The notes beneath the pieces were generated by a model. It had not been told where the DNA came from. It did not search any database and saw nothing but the letters and a program-made list of their open reading frames with translations. Source: Panicum virgatum (taxonomy: Eukaryota > Streptophyta > Magnoliopsida > Poales > Poaceae). From it: a stretch of DNA of 64,000 nucleotides. Both the position numbers and the translations under genes were made by a program. Shown here in pieces: positions 23,873-35,300 of the stretch (positions are counted from its first letter, which is position 1; each line of letters begins with the position of its first letter). The stretch lies in contig NC_053138.1 in assembly GCF_016808335.1 (NCBI RefSeq), positions 56,016,951 through 56,080,950 of the forward strand, in the 5' to 3' direction.

Positions 23873-24494
23873 GGCAAAATAGCCAAAAATTTGTACCTGA
23901 ACTATGAGGTTCGGCTCAATTTGGTCACTAAACTATAAAAACGTTCAATTCAGTCCTTGAACTATCCTAACTGGTCCACATTCATCCTTAAATCCAATGT
24001 GGCACGCCATGTAGCCTCCTTCAATCATCACCCAGTCAATTTGGGTTGCGAAATACCCTTTTTACCCTCCATCCATAGAACCTGTTTAACATAGGCAACT
24101 TCTAGCCCGCATCGAGCCAGACCGCTCCCTTCGCTGCCAGGTTGCCGCCCCTCCCAGGTTGCGCAGCTAGCCACCCCCTCACCACCCGCTCCCTGCCAGC
24201 GAGGCTGCCGCAGCCAGACCATCCCTAACCACCCTCCCAGTAGCTCGCAACGATGCGGGTTGGAAGCTGCCTGTGTTAAATCTACTATATATATGGATGA
24301 AAGTTAAAAAAAGGTATTTCAAGGATTCAAGGAATGGACGGTGACTGGAGGAGCCTACATTGCGTGCCACATCGGATTCAATGATGAAGTTAGGCTGGTT
24401 AGGATAGCTCAAAGATTAAATTGGACGTTTTTATAGTTTAGAGACCAAATTGAGCCGAGCACCATAGTTCAAGGATAATTTTGGCTATTTTGCC
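23873..24494. mobile_element. MULE-like MITE with long inverted ends
   Basis: 622 bp beginning GGCAAAATAGCC and ending GGCTATTTTGCC. More than 80 bp at each end are inverted copies (sharing TTTAGTGACCAAATTGAGCC-like and AACGTTTTTATAGTTTA words). The flanking 9-mers are AATCCACGA (23,864-23,872) and AATCCATAA (24,495-24,503), matching at 7 of 9 bases, a plausible aged MULE target duplication. It encodes no transposase. Confidence 0.7.
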
Positions 24495-24503
24495 AATCCA
24501 TAA

Positions 24504-25680
24504 TGTACGTACAGCTGCATTGTTTGGGCTGCAATTAATTCACTGATGACTCTTTCTCATAAGAATGAGGTGTATGGCTAAAAAAAGAGACAAGAAAAAA
24601 GAATCAAATCTCGCCATCTCTAAATGCCCTTTTTCTCCTGAGGTTGTCGAATTATTCGAAAAACATATTGGCTACAAAAAGTTCTTATCAAGAAAATTTT
24701 CATTTTTACATGCATGCCTTGATCAGTTGTGCTTGTTCTGACGAAACAAGGCAATACTGTTCAAGTATTTTTCCTCCCTTTTTCCTTAGCTTCTTCCAAT
24801 CACATGCCTTCGATCGACCCGGATGGTGCTGGTGCGTGCTCTCTGCTGCACGTGAGCCGCTCGACTGGGAGGAGAGGAAGACGACAGGTGTGATCAGGCT
24901 TTTCGAGATAATATAGATTATATTTCGCCAAAAAAAGCTAATATAGATTATTGTCAGTCGGAACAAACTAAAGCTAAGGACAAAAAGCTAAACTGCTTGC
25001 GCACTCGAGGCTTTGGCAAAAGATACGCGTCCCCAAGAATCAACATAGTAAGCCCTGGACGCGTAGGGGATTGAAGAGATTTGTCCGTCTTGGTCCAGGG
25101 GTCCTCCCCTCCCCCTGCACTGCAACTAGCATAGACGATGTTATCTTTAATGTAAAAAAAGATGCGCGTAAACAATATCAAACTTGCATAATGCCACGTC
25201 ATTGAAGGAAGGAAAAGTCTGAGAAGAAGTAGGAACAATATCAGGGAAACAGCAGGAGCTAGCTCTTCAGTGTATTTTTCAGACGGCAAATAGGCTTTTG
25301 CTTGCTGCTTGCACTGGATCCCTCTTGTATGAACCTGGTGCTGCGTTTCTTCCCAGGCTGTGTAAACTTCTCATGCATTCTGCCTGCCGTTTCTTCTGAC
25401 CAGTCTCGGAATATTTTCATCGTCTCTGCATATATATGCATGCGACATGGCTGTTGTTCATTCATCAAGGATACCATGATCGTTCCTTCACCTCGACACC
25501 TCTGCTGAGAGGTATCGATCACCCACCCCACGCATCCCTCCCTTTTCTTTACTTTCCTTTTCCCCCTCCCAAAATCCAAGTTCCCTTGTTATAAGATACT
25601 GCTGGGTCGTTCCTCAGCTATACATAGGTGATTATATGTATATATGTTGGCCCACATGTATTTTACATACTGAGGCAGCT
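24504..25680. other. Spacer DNA weakly resembling the 18.2-19.1 kb intergenic region
   Basis: No gene is supported. Parts of 25,030-25,480 share ordered short words with 18,290-19,060 (GACGCGTAG..GATTT, AGGAGCT..TTCA.TGTATTTTCAG, GTCTCTGCATATATATGCAT). This suggests an old duplicate of the DNA flanking the CBP60 genes. Confidence 0.35.
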
Positions 25681-25689
25681 TAAGTTATA

Positions 25690-26835
25690 GAGTAAAATGC
25701 ACTGTGGGTACATGAACTTATAGTGCTGTGTCAAATAGGTCCATAAACTTAGAAACCGGACATCTAGCCCCTCGAACTTGCGAACCCGTTCACCCCAGGT
25801 CCAGTCCGGTTTTGCATGGCTTGCATGGCACTGTGCGCCCGTGATTTGCTACAGTAAACCCGGATTTGCTACAGTTACCGCGGTTTTGTTTTTTCTTTTC
25901 TGATTTATTTCGGCTGAATCTTTGAAAAATCATAACTCTTCGATACAACATCGGATGAAGATGATTTTTATATGAAAATTGTAGCCCTCGACGAGATCTA
26001 CAACTTTCTAGTTTTGAGTTTTTTCATTTAATGAAGTTAAGTTGCCCAAAAAAATTATACAAAAGTACAGCACCATAATAATCACGTACTTCTGCTTGTC
26101 GCACTAGAAAATTAATATATTTTTCTGTTTGTTGTCAAATGAAGACACTTTATATTCCAAAATTTTAACACTTTTAACGATCTAGATTCTTGTAGTTTTG
26201 AGTTTTTACATTTAAAGTTATTAAGATGTTGATAAAATAATATAAAGCCTCAACGTCTTTTGCGTACTTAATATGCTGCTTTATACTGTTTTATCGACAT
26301 TTTAACAACTTCAAATATAAAAACTTAAAACTCTAAGAATCTAGATCTTTTAGAGTACTAAAATTTTAGTATACAAGTGTCTTCATTTGACAACAAACAG
26401 AAAAATATATTAATTTTCTAGTGCGAGAAGCAGAAGTACGTGATTATTATGGTGCTGTACTTTTGTATAATTTTTTTGGGCAACTTAACTTCATCAAATG
26501 AAAAAACTCAAAACTAGAAAGTTGTAGATCTCGTCGATGACTACAATTTTCATATAAAAATCATCTTCATCCGATGTTGTATCGAAGAGTTATGATTTTT
26601 CAAAGATTCAGCCGAAATAAATTAGGAAAGAAAAAACAAAACCGCGGTAACTGTAGCAAATCCGGGTTTACTGTAGCAAATCGCGGGCGCACAGTGCCGT
26701 GCAAGCCATGCAAAACCGGACTGGACCTGGGGTGAACGGGTTCGCAAGTTCGAGGGGCTAGATGTCCGGTTTCTAAGTTTATGGACCTATTTGACACAGC
26801 AGTACAAGTTCATGTACCCACAGTGCATTTTACTC
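25690..26835. mobile_element. Foldback MULE (1,146 bp) with 9-bp TSD
   Basis: The element begins GAGTAAAATGCACTGTGGG and ends with its reverse complement. Its two halves are inverted copies for roughly 500 bp each, leaving a small loop near 26,240, so a single strand would fold into one long hairpin. A perfect 9-bp duplication TAAGTTATA flanks it (25,681-25,689 and 26,836-26,844), diagnostic of Mutator-like transposition. No transposase is encoded; mobilisation would have been in trans. Confidence 0.92.
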
Positions 26836-26844
26836 TAAGTTATA

Positions 26845-29151
26845 TATACATGGGTGAGCTATTTTGCCATCTTTGAAGGTACCTCCCCAGTTATAATTTT
26901 CTTATGGTAGTATAGTAGTAGGCTAGTATCCGTGGAACCTTGTCTCTAATACGGTAATACTCAGCGTTTAAATGGTCCATTTATAGACCAACCCGAGATG
27001 TGGTGTGAGCCGGCGTACATACTACAACGTATCTTTTACACTTCCATTCTTAATTCGTGTAAAAGGGTTAACTTGAAAGTGTTATGTCAGGATTTTTAAA
27101 AGGTTTTTTTTTTCAAAATTATTTACTGCGACTACAAAGGTGTGATTAATGCTACTAGGCTACAAAGGTGTGACTAATGCCACCACACTCAAACCCTTGC
27201 ATGACACTAGGGGTGTAAACGGAGCGGATACTGATGGATATCACTAGCATATTTTGTTTTCATAGTTTTCTTCGGAGTCGTAGTCGGACACAGATACCTA
27301 TCGAATACAGATATGAATGCGGATTATCTGATACGAATATGAGTACATACATATCGAATACAGGATGAGATGGATGCAAACAATGTCAGTCATGAATATT
27401 TCCTTGGATGCAGAATAAAAGCAATAACCATATATATCACACTTGTTGTAATTATTTGTCCCCTCAACGAGCCTAAATTTAACTAGTTTATGGTGAAAGA
27501 GTCAAATTATATGATATTTGAATGAACAACCAAGATGTATGTACCCAATAAAATCAACAAGCTTAAAGAACGTTTAACTAAAAATGATAAACCCAAATAA
27601 ATAGATTAGATAGAAAAAGTTAATTTGGGAAAAAAACTTGCAACTCACCTCACTTACTATTCTGAAAATCTTTTTGAAATTTTATTAAAATGTAATAAAT
27701 CTATTTTTGACCATCGAACTAATGCCGAAGTCCAAATTTATTCCTTGAACTAAAAGACTAGGGCAAATAAGATCCAACTCCAAATAGAGCGTCAATAGAT
27801 ATTAATAATATTTTTAGAAACTTTTTTGCTAGTGTTGTAATTTTCTAATTCAAAATAAAGTATTTATAAATTGTTAGAGATTAAATCAGATTTTGGTAAT
27901 ATATATATTTAATATAATACAACTATCCAAACCTAATATCCGACTTGGCTATCCGAATTATTCGACTAGATATCTGATCGATACTATTCATCTTATATCT
28001 GAATCCCATATCCGGAAAAACCATCCGGATTCATATGCGATTTTCGACAAAATATCTGAATAAATGAAAATAATATCCAAATCATTATACAATTCCTTTT
28101 GGTATCCATATAGTCTCCCTATATTTATGTGTAATAGCAAGTTCCATGTAGTGGTAGTGTGGTATTAACTAGTTATGTGCAAACTATATAGTACATACTC
28201 CACATGAGTTGATATGGATTATTTGGTTGAAGTTATTGTTTAATCTAACATTCTTACACTACATTCAAATATGCACTATGGTATTCCATTTGCATCACTA
28301 TATTCTTGGTGACAAATGCAATAAATGGCATCAACATTAATATGATCCAAAAAAAATTAATTGAAGATAAGTTGCTACCGGTTATATAATATAAATTTAT
28401 ATCTATCATTTAATTCAATATAAGTTGCTTATGATGTCGATGTCAATTCCCTACATAGGTCGATATACAATAACAACATAGATTGTTGATGACCTCTACA
28501 TAAATTTGGTATTAGACATAATATAAGTTGGTAGACAGTCATCACATACATTACTATATTGGCTATGCATAAATTGTTATATTATGTCTAGAAAAATTGT
28601 CTGTGTTTGTACAAAAGTTGTTGCGACTTATGTATATAGTACAATTGGCAAATTTACCCAAGTTGCTACTACTATTACATGTGAGTTATTAGTATATATC
28701 AAATGTCAAACAAATGCAATATATATAATCCATTTTTTAATCTCATTATAAGAAATATAATACTGCAAAAAAATACAATAAAAAATAATACTAAATGATG
28801 GAGATGCTATCTTTTAAAGGGTATATATGGACTTGTATAATAGTGACCAACTATTTGGCGCCATCAATCAGTTTCTTGGTGTTAGACTATGTCCGGCCTC
28901 TGCATAGCCTTTCATGCATAGTAATTATATGTATACCAACTAGGGCAATGCGCTAGTACTATGCATAACGCTATGAGTCACATATCAACGTGGACCCAAA
29001 ATAAAGAGCTTCTTGTAGAGTTATGATTATGATATGCTAAAAGTAGTACCCAGTCATAATAACAAACTAAAGCCAATATATTATGCAACTCATAGTCATC
29101 ATTTTTTTTAAAAAAATATATGAATTCCGGATACATAACCACCCAACATGA
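26845..29151. other. AT-rich intergenic spacer
   Basis: No gene is supported. 27,210-28,080 begins GGGGTGTAAACGGAGCGGAT and is rich in ATCCGA/TATCCG words like 16,080-16,330, suggesting an old hAT-type or similar repeat without recognisable ends. The rest is AT-rich with no clear structure. Confidence 0.4.
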
Positions 29152-29154
29152 CAT

Positions 29155-30074
29155 CACTGGTATAGAAAACATTTGTGCTGGCACCTTATTTTTTGTGTGC
29201 TGGCAGTCAACATAAGCAACCGCCAGCACAAATTATTTTTTAAGAAAAAATCAAATAATTATTCATATGAATTCGAATGAAGACAAATTTTATATGAAAG
29301 TTATAGAGCTCGATGAGATCTAAAACTTTGTAGTTCACAATATTTTAGTTCAATGCCATTTACTAGGTCAAATAATTGTTACTATTTCTTAAATCTAAGT
29401 TTAAACCTCATATTCAAGTTATAGAGAACCTAAGATGAAAATATATTTTATATTCAAGTTATAAAGTTCGATGAGATCATTTACAAATGTTTTTTAAAAT
29501 CTAATTGTAAAAACCAAAATTTGAATTTTTGAATTTTTTAGTCAATCTCGAATGAGGATGAACTTTATACCAAAGTTATAGTGCTTGACAAGATCTAAAA
29601 CTTTATAGTTGATAACTTTTTAATTTAAGATCATTTAGAGTGTCAAACACAAGATATAAAATTCCAAAAAGTGATATTAAAAGAATAGCATATCTTGGGA
29701 AGATAGATGTAATGTGTAAGTGAGATGGTAAGGAAGGAACGCGCGAAGTGAAAGATCTGAGGTTCGAACCACATATGCTGCATGTGCTTGAAAAATGCGG
29801 TACTGGTGTCAAATGATGGACGGTTCGATGTAGATGTCTATTAAAATATAAAAATAATTTTTCATTCTAGTTTTGCATTTTAAAATTTTATATGATTGGA
29901 ATTGATTTGTGCTGGACTGCTAGTGGGTGCTTAAGATGACTGCCAGCACAAATGCATTTGTGCTAGCGGTCGTCCACTCGTCAGCACAAATGTTGATTTG
30001 TGCTGGCGGGTGTTAAACCACCAACACAAACATATTTTGATCGCCACCACAAACGATTTATTTTTGTGGTAGTG
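29155..30074. mobile_element. Non-autonomous mini-CACTA element with 3-bp TSD
   Basis: The 920-bp element starts CACTGGTATAGAAAAC and ends with the complement of CACTACCACAAAAATAA. It is flanked by CAT on both sides (29,152-29,154 and 30,075-30,077). Near both ends it carries TTTGTGCTGGCGG-like repeats in both orientations, the subterminal transposase-binding arrangement of CACTA elements. No transposase is encoded. A short tRNA-like passage containing GAGGTTCGAACC lies near 29,757-29,770. Confidence 0.85.
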
Positions 30075-30077
30075 CAT

Positions 30078-32250
30078 TAAAAAGTATAGTAGTTATTTTA
30101 TTTATTTTTGAAGGTAGAATATTAACAGTTTTTGTCCATATTACTACAAGAAACTGCACTGTAACTTTAGAACTAAGCATAAATCAATTAAGTCAAACTA
30201 GGCCAATTGAAATCTTAGAACTTTTAGCCGAGATCCATTCAAATATGGTCTATTTAATTACATTAGACCCAATCGTGACTCGTGAGTCAACCTCAGCAAT
30301 AAGTTGATATGAGAAACGCATGACACTTGTGATTTCTTTTTGAACACGACGTGAGTACGGTTTGGTCCACTATGGTGCCCAAGGGCTTAATTAAATTCAA
30401 TCCATGAATAACCGTAATACATTAAAATTAAAATTAAATCTTATTGAGGAACCATTTTTCAATTTACCAAGAATAAATGGGATTATTGTCAGCGTGCCTA
30501 TTTTTTTACAATGTTTAGATGCCAATCCAGCAACTTTATGTGCATCTTCAAATGACAATTTAAATACAACCCATGTATTAAATATTCTGTTAAATTTTAA
30601 TTTTTTATCCCTATAAATATACGCAATAGCCTACCTATATGAGCATCACTGAGAGATTGAACCAACAGATATCGAGATTGACAAAGTTAATGCTGGTAAC
30701 GTGCATGTTATCTACCACTGAACGAAACAAGGCCAATTAAATCTTAAAATAAATTTATAAAAAAATGGGAGCAATGGAGATGAGTCGAGAACTCAAAGCT
30801 AGTGCGCAGGTTACAACACAAGAAACCTCAAATGCTGAGCTATAGATATACTTTTAAAAAATATCTTTCCATAATGAATCTAATAATTTTTATTTTAAGC
30901 CCTTATTCAATATAAAAACTATAGATATTAGATTTAAAATATTTGAACTTAATTAGATGAACTTATATTTGTGATCCGAGCAAGAGATAAAGTTTTGACT
31001 GGAAACATATTTAGATGAACATTTATTATCGGAGAAAGTATACTCGTCTCAAATCCTAAGACCCCATTTGGAAGGGCTCCGCCATCAGCTCCAACCGGAG
31101 CCGCACCAAATGGTCGCGCAGGCAGAGCGCTCCTGGGTGGCGCGTTGGGAGAGCCGGAGCCCTTTTGTGGATCGCTATTCGTCTGCTCCAGTTCCGGATC
31201 CGCAATCCAGAAACCCTCCCAAACGGGGCCTACCGACCATCCAAAATTCCAAATGAAGAAGACAAGTATCGACCATCCAAAATTTCTAAATGAAGATGTG
31301 AAACCGAGGAGGCGTGGACACATCTCGTCGAGTGTCGTTTTGGCAAAAAAAGAAAGAAAAACGAAGCCAGCAAAGATTGCGCTTCCCGGGGGCATAGTTA
31401 TTAGGTCCGGAGATCGAACCGGTGAGGCTATCGGTTCGCTGGCTCACTGGTCCAACCGTAAAGAACCGGTTGAACCGCTAGTTCGATAGTTTCGGACCGG
31501 AGAATTGAACCGTCCATAAATACTTTCAAACTGGTGCAATATCATAATATATAATAGACAATTAGCAACATAGAGGTGACCACATGTACAAATAAATTGT
31601 TAAATAACATAATTATATAAATAAATTCCAACTAATCTAGCTACAAGTCCACAAAAGATACTAAAAAATTATCATTTTGTGTGTTTGTGGTTGTTAACTC
31701 AAATAATATGAAGGCTAACATATAATAATATAGTAAACTAACAATATTTCATAATGCATCATAGCAAGATGTGTCTTAATTTAATAAATTTTTTAAGTTT
31801 TGGTGCTCTAGAGTTGTTTTACGGGATATACCAAAAATAAATATGCATAAAAAGACAATATATGTAGCATTTATGAATTTAAAAAGCTTAATTTAAATAT
31901 TTACCATTATAAAACAATCTCAAATGCTAAAATAAAGTTAACAATTGCAAAGAGCTCGTCGAAATAATCAAAATGGACATATTATTTGTCTAATTTGGAG
32001 CTCATACGAAACCCATACGAAAAACCAGTTCAATTGGAACCGACGGTTAACTGGTTCCGTAAAAAAACGGCAGGTCCAACCGGCTTTTATCGGTTTTACT
32101 AAACGAACTGAACCGCTACATTTATCCTGTCCCGGCGACATCGCAAGATTCCCCTGATATCCGGGGTCACGGCCGGGACGTATGGCATCCACGCGGATTC
32201 TCATTGACATCTGTTCGATGCACTCATTTCCTCGTCCCCTCCTCGCCTCG
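30078..32250. other. Intergenic DNA upstream of intact gene B
   Basis: No gene is supported. It includes a small MITE-like element (31,060-31,230). 31,400-32,120 is rich in ACCGGTTGAACC-type words at both ends, resembling an old DNA transposon but without resolvable termini. The last 100 bp lead into the gene B promoter. Confidence 0.45.
31060..31230. mobile_element. Small MITE-like element
   Basis: 171 bp with inverted ends GACCCCATTTGGAAGGG and GGCCCCGTTTGGGAGGG around a GC-rich centre. This terminus is common among grass MITEs. The flanks TAA and TAC agree only partly with a 3-bp target duplication, so the superfamily is uncertain. Confidence 0.5.
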
Positions 32251-32257
32251 GCGGCTC

Positions 32258-32265
32258 TATATAAG
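32258..32265 (+). promoter_or_regulatory. TATA box of intact gene B
   Basis: TATATAAG in a GC-rich context lies 94 bp upstream of the ATG at 32,359 and is preceded by a CT-rich stretch. Position and match are good for a plant core promoter. This promoter has no counterpart next to the left gene B copy. Confidence 0.65.
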
Positions 32266-32358
32266 AGAGGGGCGGATGCATATGCTTGCGTACTCCACAG
32301 CAGGCCGGGCGGGGCGAGCGACTGGGAGCGTGAGAGAAGAGTCGAGCGACCGAGAGCG

Positions 32359-35300
32359 ATGATTGCTGAGGAGCCGCCGGCGAAGCGGCAGAAGACGACG
32401 GCGCCGTCCGGCGAGGCGCCGATGCCGAGGAGCCGGATGCTGCGCCGGACCCTGTTCGCGGTGATGTTCTTGGTGCGAATGTGAGTGGCCCCCCCATGCG
32501 TCCACTCGTTTGTTCTTGAATTGAGCTCTTCGCCTTTCTTGCATTGATCCGTCCGTTGGCTGTGAGCAGGAGCGTCAGGATCGCAAGCTTGACCAAAATC
32601 CGCCTCATGGTAAGCTTGATCGCCCCCTTTCCTGTGCAAAAACCAGTACCACTGACTTCTTTAACTAGCTTAATCAATTGCCATCCTTGATGTGTCCTCA
32701 TCTCTACAACTCTAGTCAGTCTAGTCATTGATCTGCTCCCAAATTGGGTATAGCAATTTAGCAAGTTAACAACTGCCTGCTTGTATTGGGTACTGACTAA
32801 ACTGAACTCTTTTTACGGAGAGGCTCCTCCTAAAGCCACATGACAGTACAGATTACATAGGAACAGGGTCTATCTTCAATCATCCTATGAACCCATGAAC
32901 ACTCCCCAAAATGTTAGAATACACTTCCCAAAATGTTAGATACCGTGACACAAAGATATTGCCTTTTTTGTCCCCACCTCTTTTTATTACATGTAGCAAT
33001 TCTCTAACATTTTCTTTGCCCGTGGCGCTGGTCGTTCCTGCACTTTTTTTGCAGATTCAGAGACATGTTGGTCTGGCCTTTCGATTGGTTTCAGGGTAAG
33101 ATCTTCTTTCCCTTTGGTGATGTAGACCTTTAAGTGTCTCCCTCTCTTAGAAGTTAGAACGACATAATTTTTTTCATAAGAATAGACAATTAAGATTTTA
33201 CATTGTAGATTACTAGTATGGGTTAGCCCAAATATATTGTTTTCATGTTTTCTTTTCATGAGACCGTAAAATTTATATGTAGGTCGCTATCAGCCTTGAT
33301 TGAGAGGCACTGGGATCGATTGGTAGGACCATACCTCTATTTCATACCAAAGTTTGTGTTTTCAGTTTACTAGCATCTTTCTTTGATAAAATCGAAGTAT
33401 GCTTTGTGATATAGTTAGCATTCAACAAAGTGTGGTATCAACGTATTATGTTTTTCCAACTTTACACATTTCCTATATTTTATTTGTAATTCTGTTTCCT
33501 TGTGAAATCTCACTCCCATTTAGATGAACTTGCAACTCTTTCTTTCTCTATTTAAAATGACTAGGCAAATATGTCCGTGCGTTGCAACGGGCAAAATTGG
33601 TATAAGTATCGAATACGTATAGTTGCTTGTGCGTTAATTTGTAGGGATCTACATGATCGAGTCGTGGACGGAGGGCTTGTCCGACTCACATACGGGATGG
33701 ATTAAGGCCCACCTATCAATAACACAAGGCGGACCAAACCAAAAATTTAGGCGGACCAAACCAAAAGTTTAAGTGGAAACCTTGCTTGCTTTAGAAATAG
33801 ATATAGATTTGTCAAGTTATGCATTCTGTTACTGGAACTCTTTCTTTCAACTATTGGTAGGTTCAGAATCAGAACATAAATACAGCATTAACTCTGCCAT
33901 TAGTTTCTAAATATAGATTTTTGTCTTATATCAGAGCACATTCGTCAGCGGTATTCCTGAAACTCAACAGGGTTCTCCTTTTTGTTTCATTTGGGTACAG
34001 GCAGATTGACGGTCTTCGCCATGAAGTAGCCAGAGGTCACAGGCAGATTGAGAGTCTCTACCATGAAGTAGTTAGAGGTCACAGGGAGATTGAGATTCTC
34101 CGAAATGAAGTGGTTAGATTACCATCTCCAGAATAGCTACCATACATGTTATTCGTTTATTTGAGGAACTCAGTTGATGTGCTTATGAAGATGGAATAAC
34201 ACTCTAGTATAAAACGTGCAGGGACGATTGACGCATCCATGTTCTAATTGCCATGCTGATCAACACGCCAGGTACAAAATCAACTACTTATCTCAACCTG
34301 AAATATTGTATGCATGCATCATTTCTTTTCTTGTCAAGTTCCTATGTATCTACTTGTACATTTAGCTTAACAAAAGAAAAAAGAATCACAACATCCTTTT
34401 AATGTTGCTCTGAGATGAAATGAAGAAGTATGGTCTTTGCCTCAATGTGAATCATGCTTGTGTTTTCAGACTGGAGCTAAACCAGGAGCAAGCCACTACC
34501 GATGGATCAAATACAAACATTCGATTGCTTTTTCAGAATGGTTTGAAGCAACCCATTTACACTGATGAGGACGTAACATCTGAGAATAATGCAGCTATCA
34601 AACTTGCCATGTTTCAAGGTGACAATGTAGTAACATCTGGTGCACTTTCGGGAGCGAAAGTTGAGATCTTGGTTCTCCGTTGCGAGTTCTCCAACAAATG
34701 CCGGGGTAACTGGACTGAAGATGATTTTGACAAGCACATAATGCAAGGTCGGGACGGGCAGGATCTTGTGCTGGGGTCTGAATGGTTAACCAATGGAGAG
34801 GTAGAACTTAGCCAGATCCGTTTCAAGGAAGGGTCATGCAGGAAAAAGGTCATCATAGCAGCAAGAGTTTGCAAGAGTGAAAAGACTTCTGATCGGGTTC
34901 AGGAAGCCATCATGAAGCCTGTGCTAGTCCTGGACCGTAGAAACAAACGTACAATTCTGGCTTCGCTTATTGTCAGTTTTTTTGCAGTTTCTGTATTTAT
35001 ATGTGGTATAGTTGATCATTGAAAGTTGTTTCTTGCAGCAAATGAGAAGAGGCATCCTCCAAGGTTAGATGATGAATTATATCGCTTAGAAGAGATTTCC
35101 AGGGATGGAGTTTACCACAGGAGGCTTCACGATGCGAAAATCTACAAAGTGGAGGGCTTTTTGAAAGCTTTGAATGAGGATTCTAACAAGCTTCGTAGAG
35201 TAAGGGATTCTTTATTGAATATCCTGTATGCCCCTGTTTTCCAGCTATCTGTTTCATTCGTGTGATGTTGTTTTAATTTCCTGGAATGCAGATCCTCAAG

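Noticed and set aside
24990..25480. A microRNA precursor
   Set aside because: No stretch matched a plant miRNA I know, and I could not draw a convincing hairpin by eye. Similarity to the 18-19 kb region is reported only as possible old duplication.
29700..29800. Possible tRNA gene or SINE
   Set aside because: A B-box-like GGTTCGAACC exists, but there is no convincing A box or cloverleaf, and it lies inside a mini-CACTA, where tRNA-like passengers are common.
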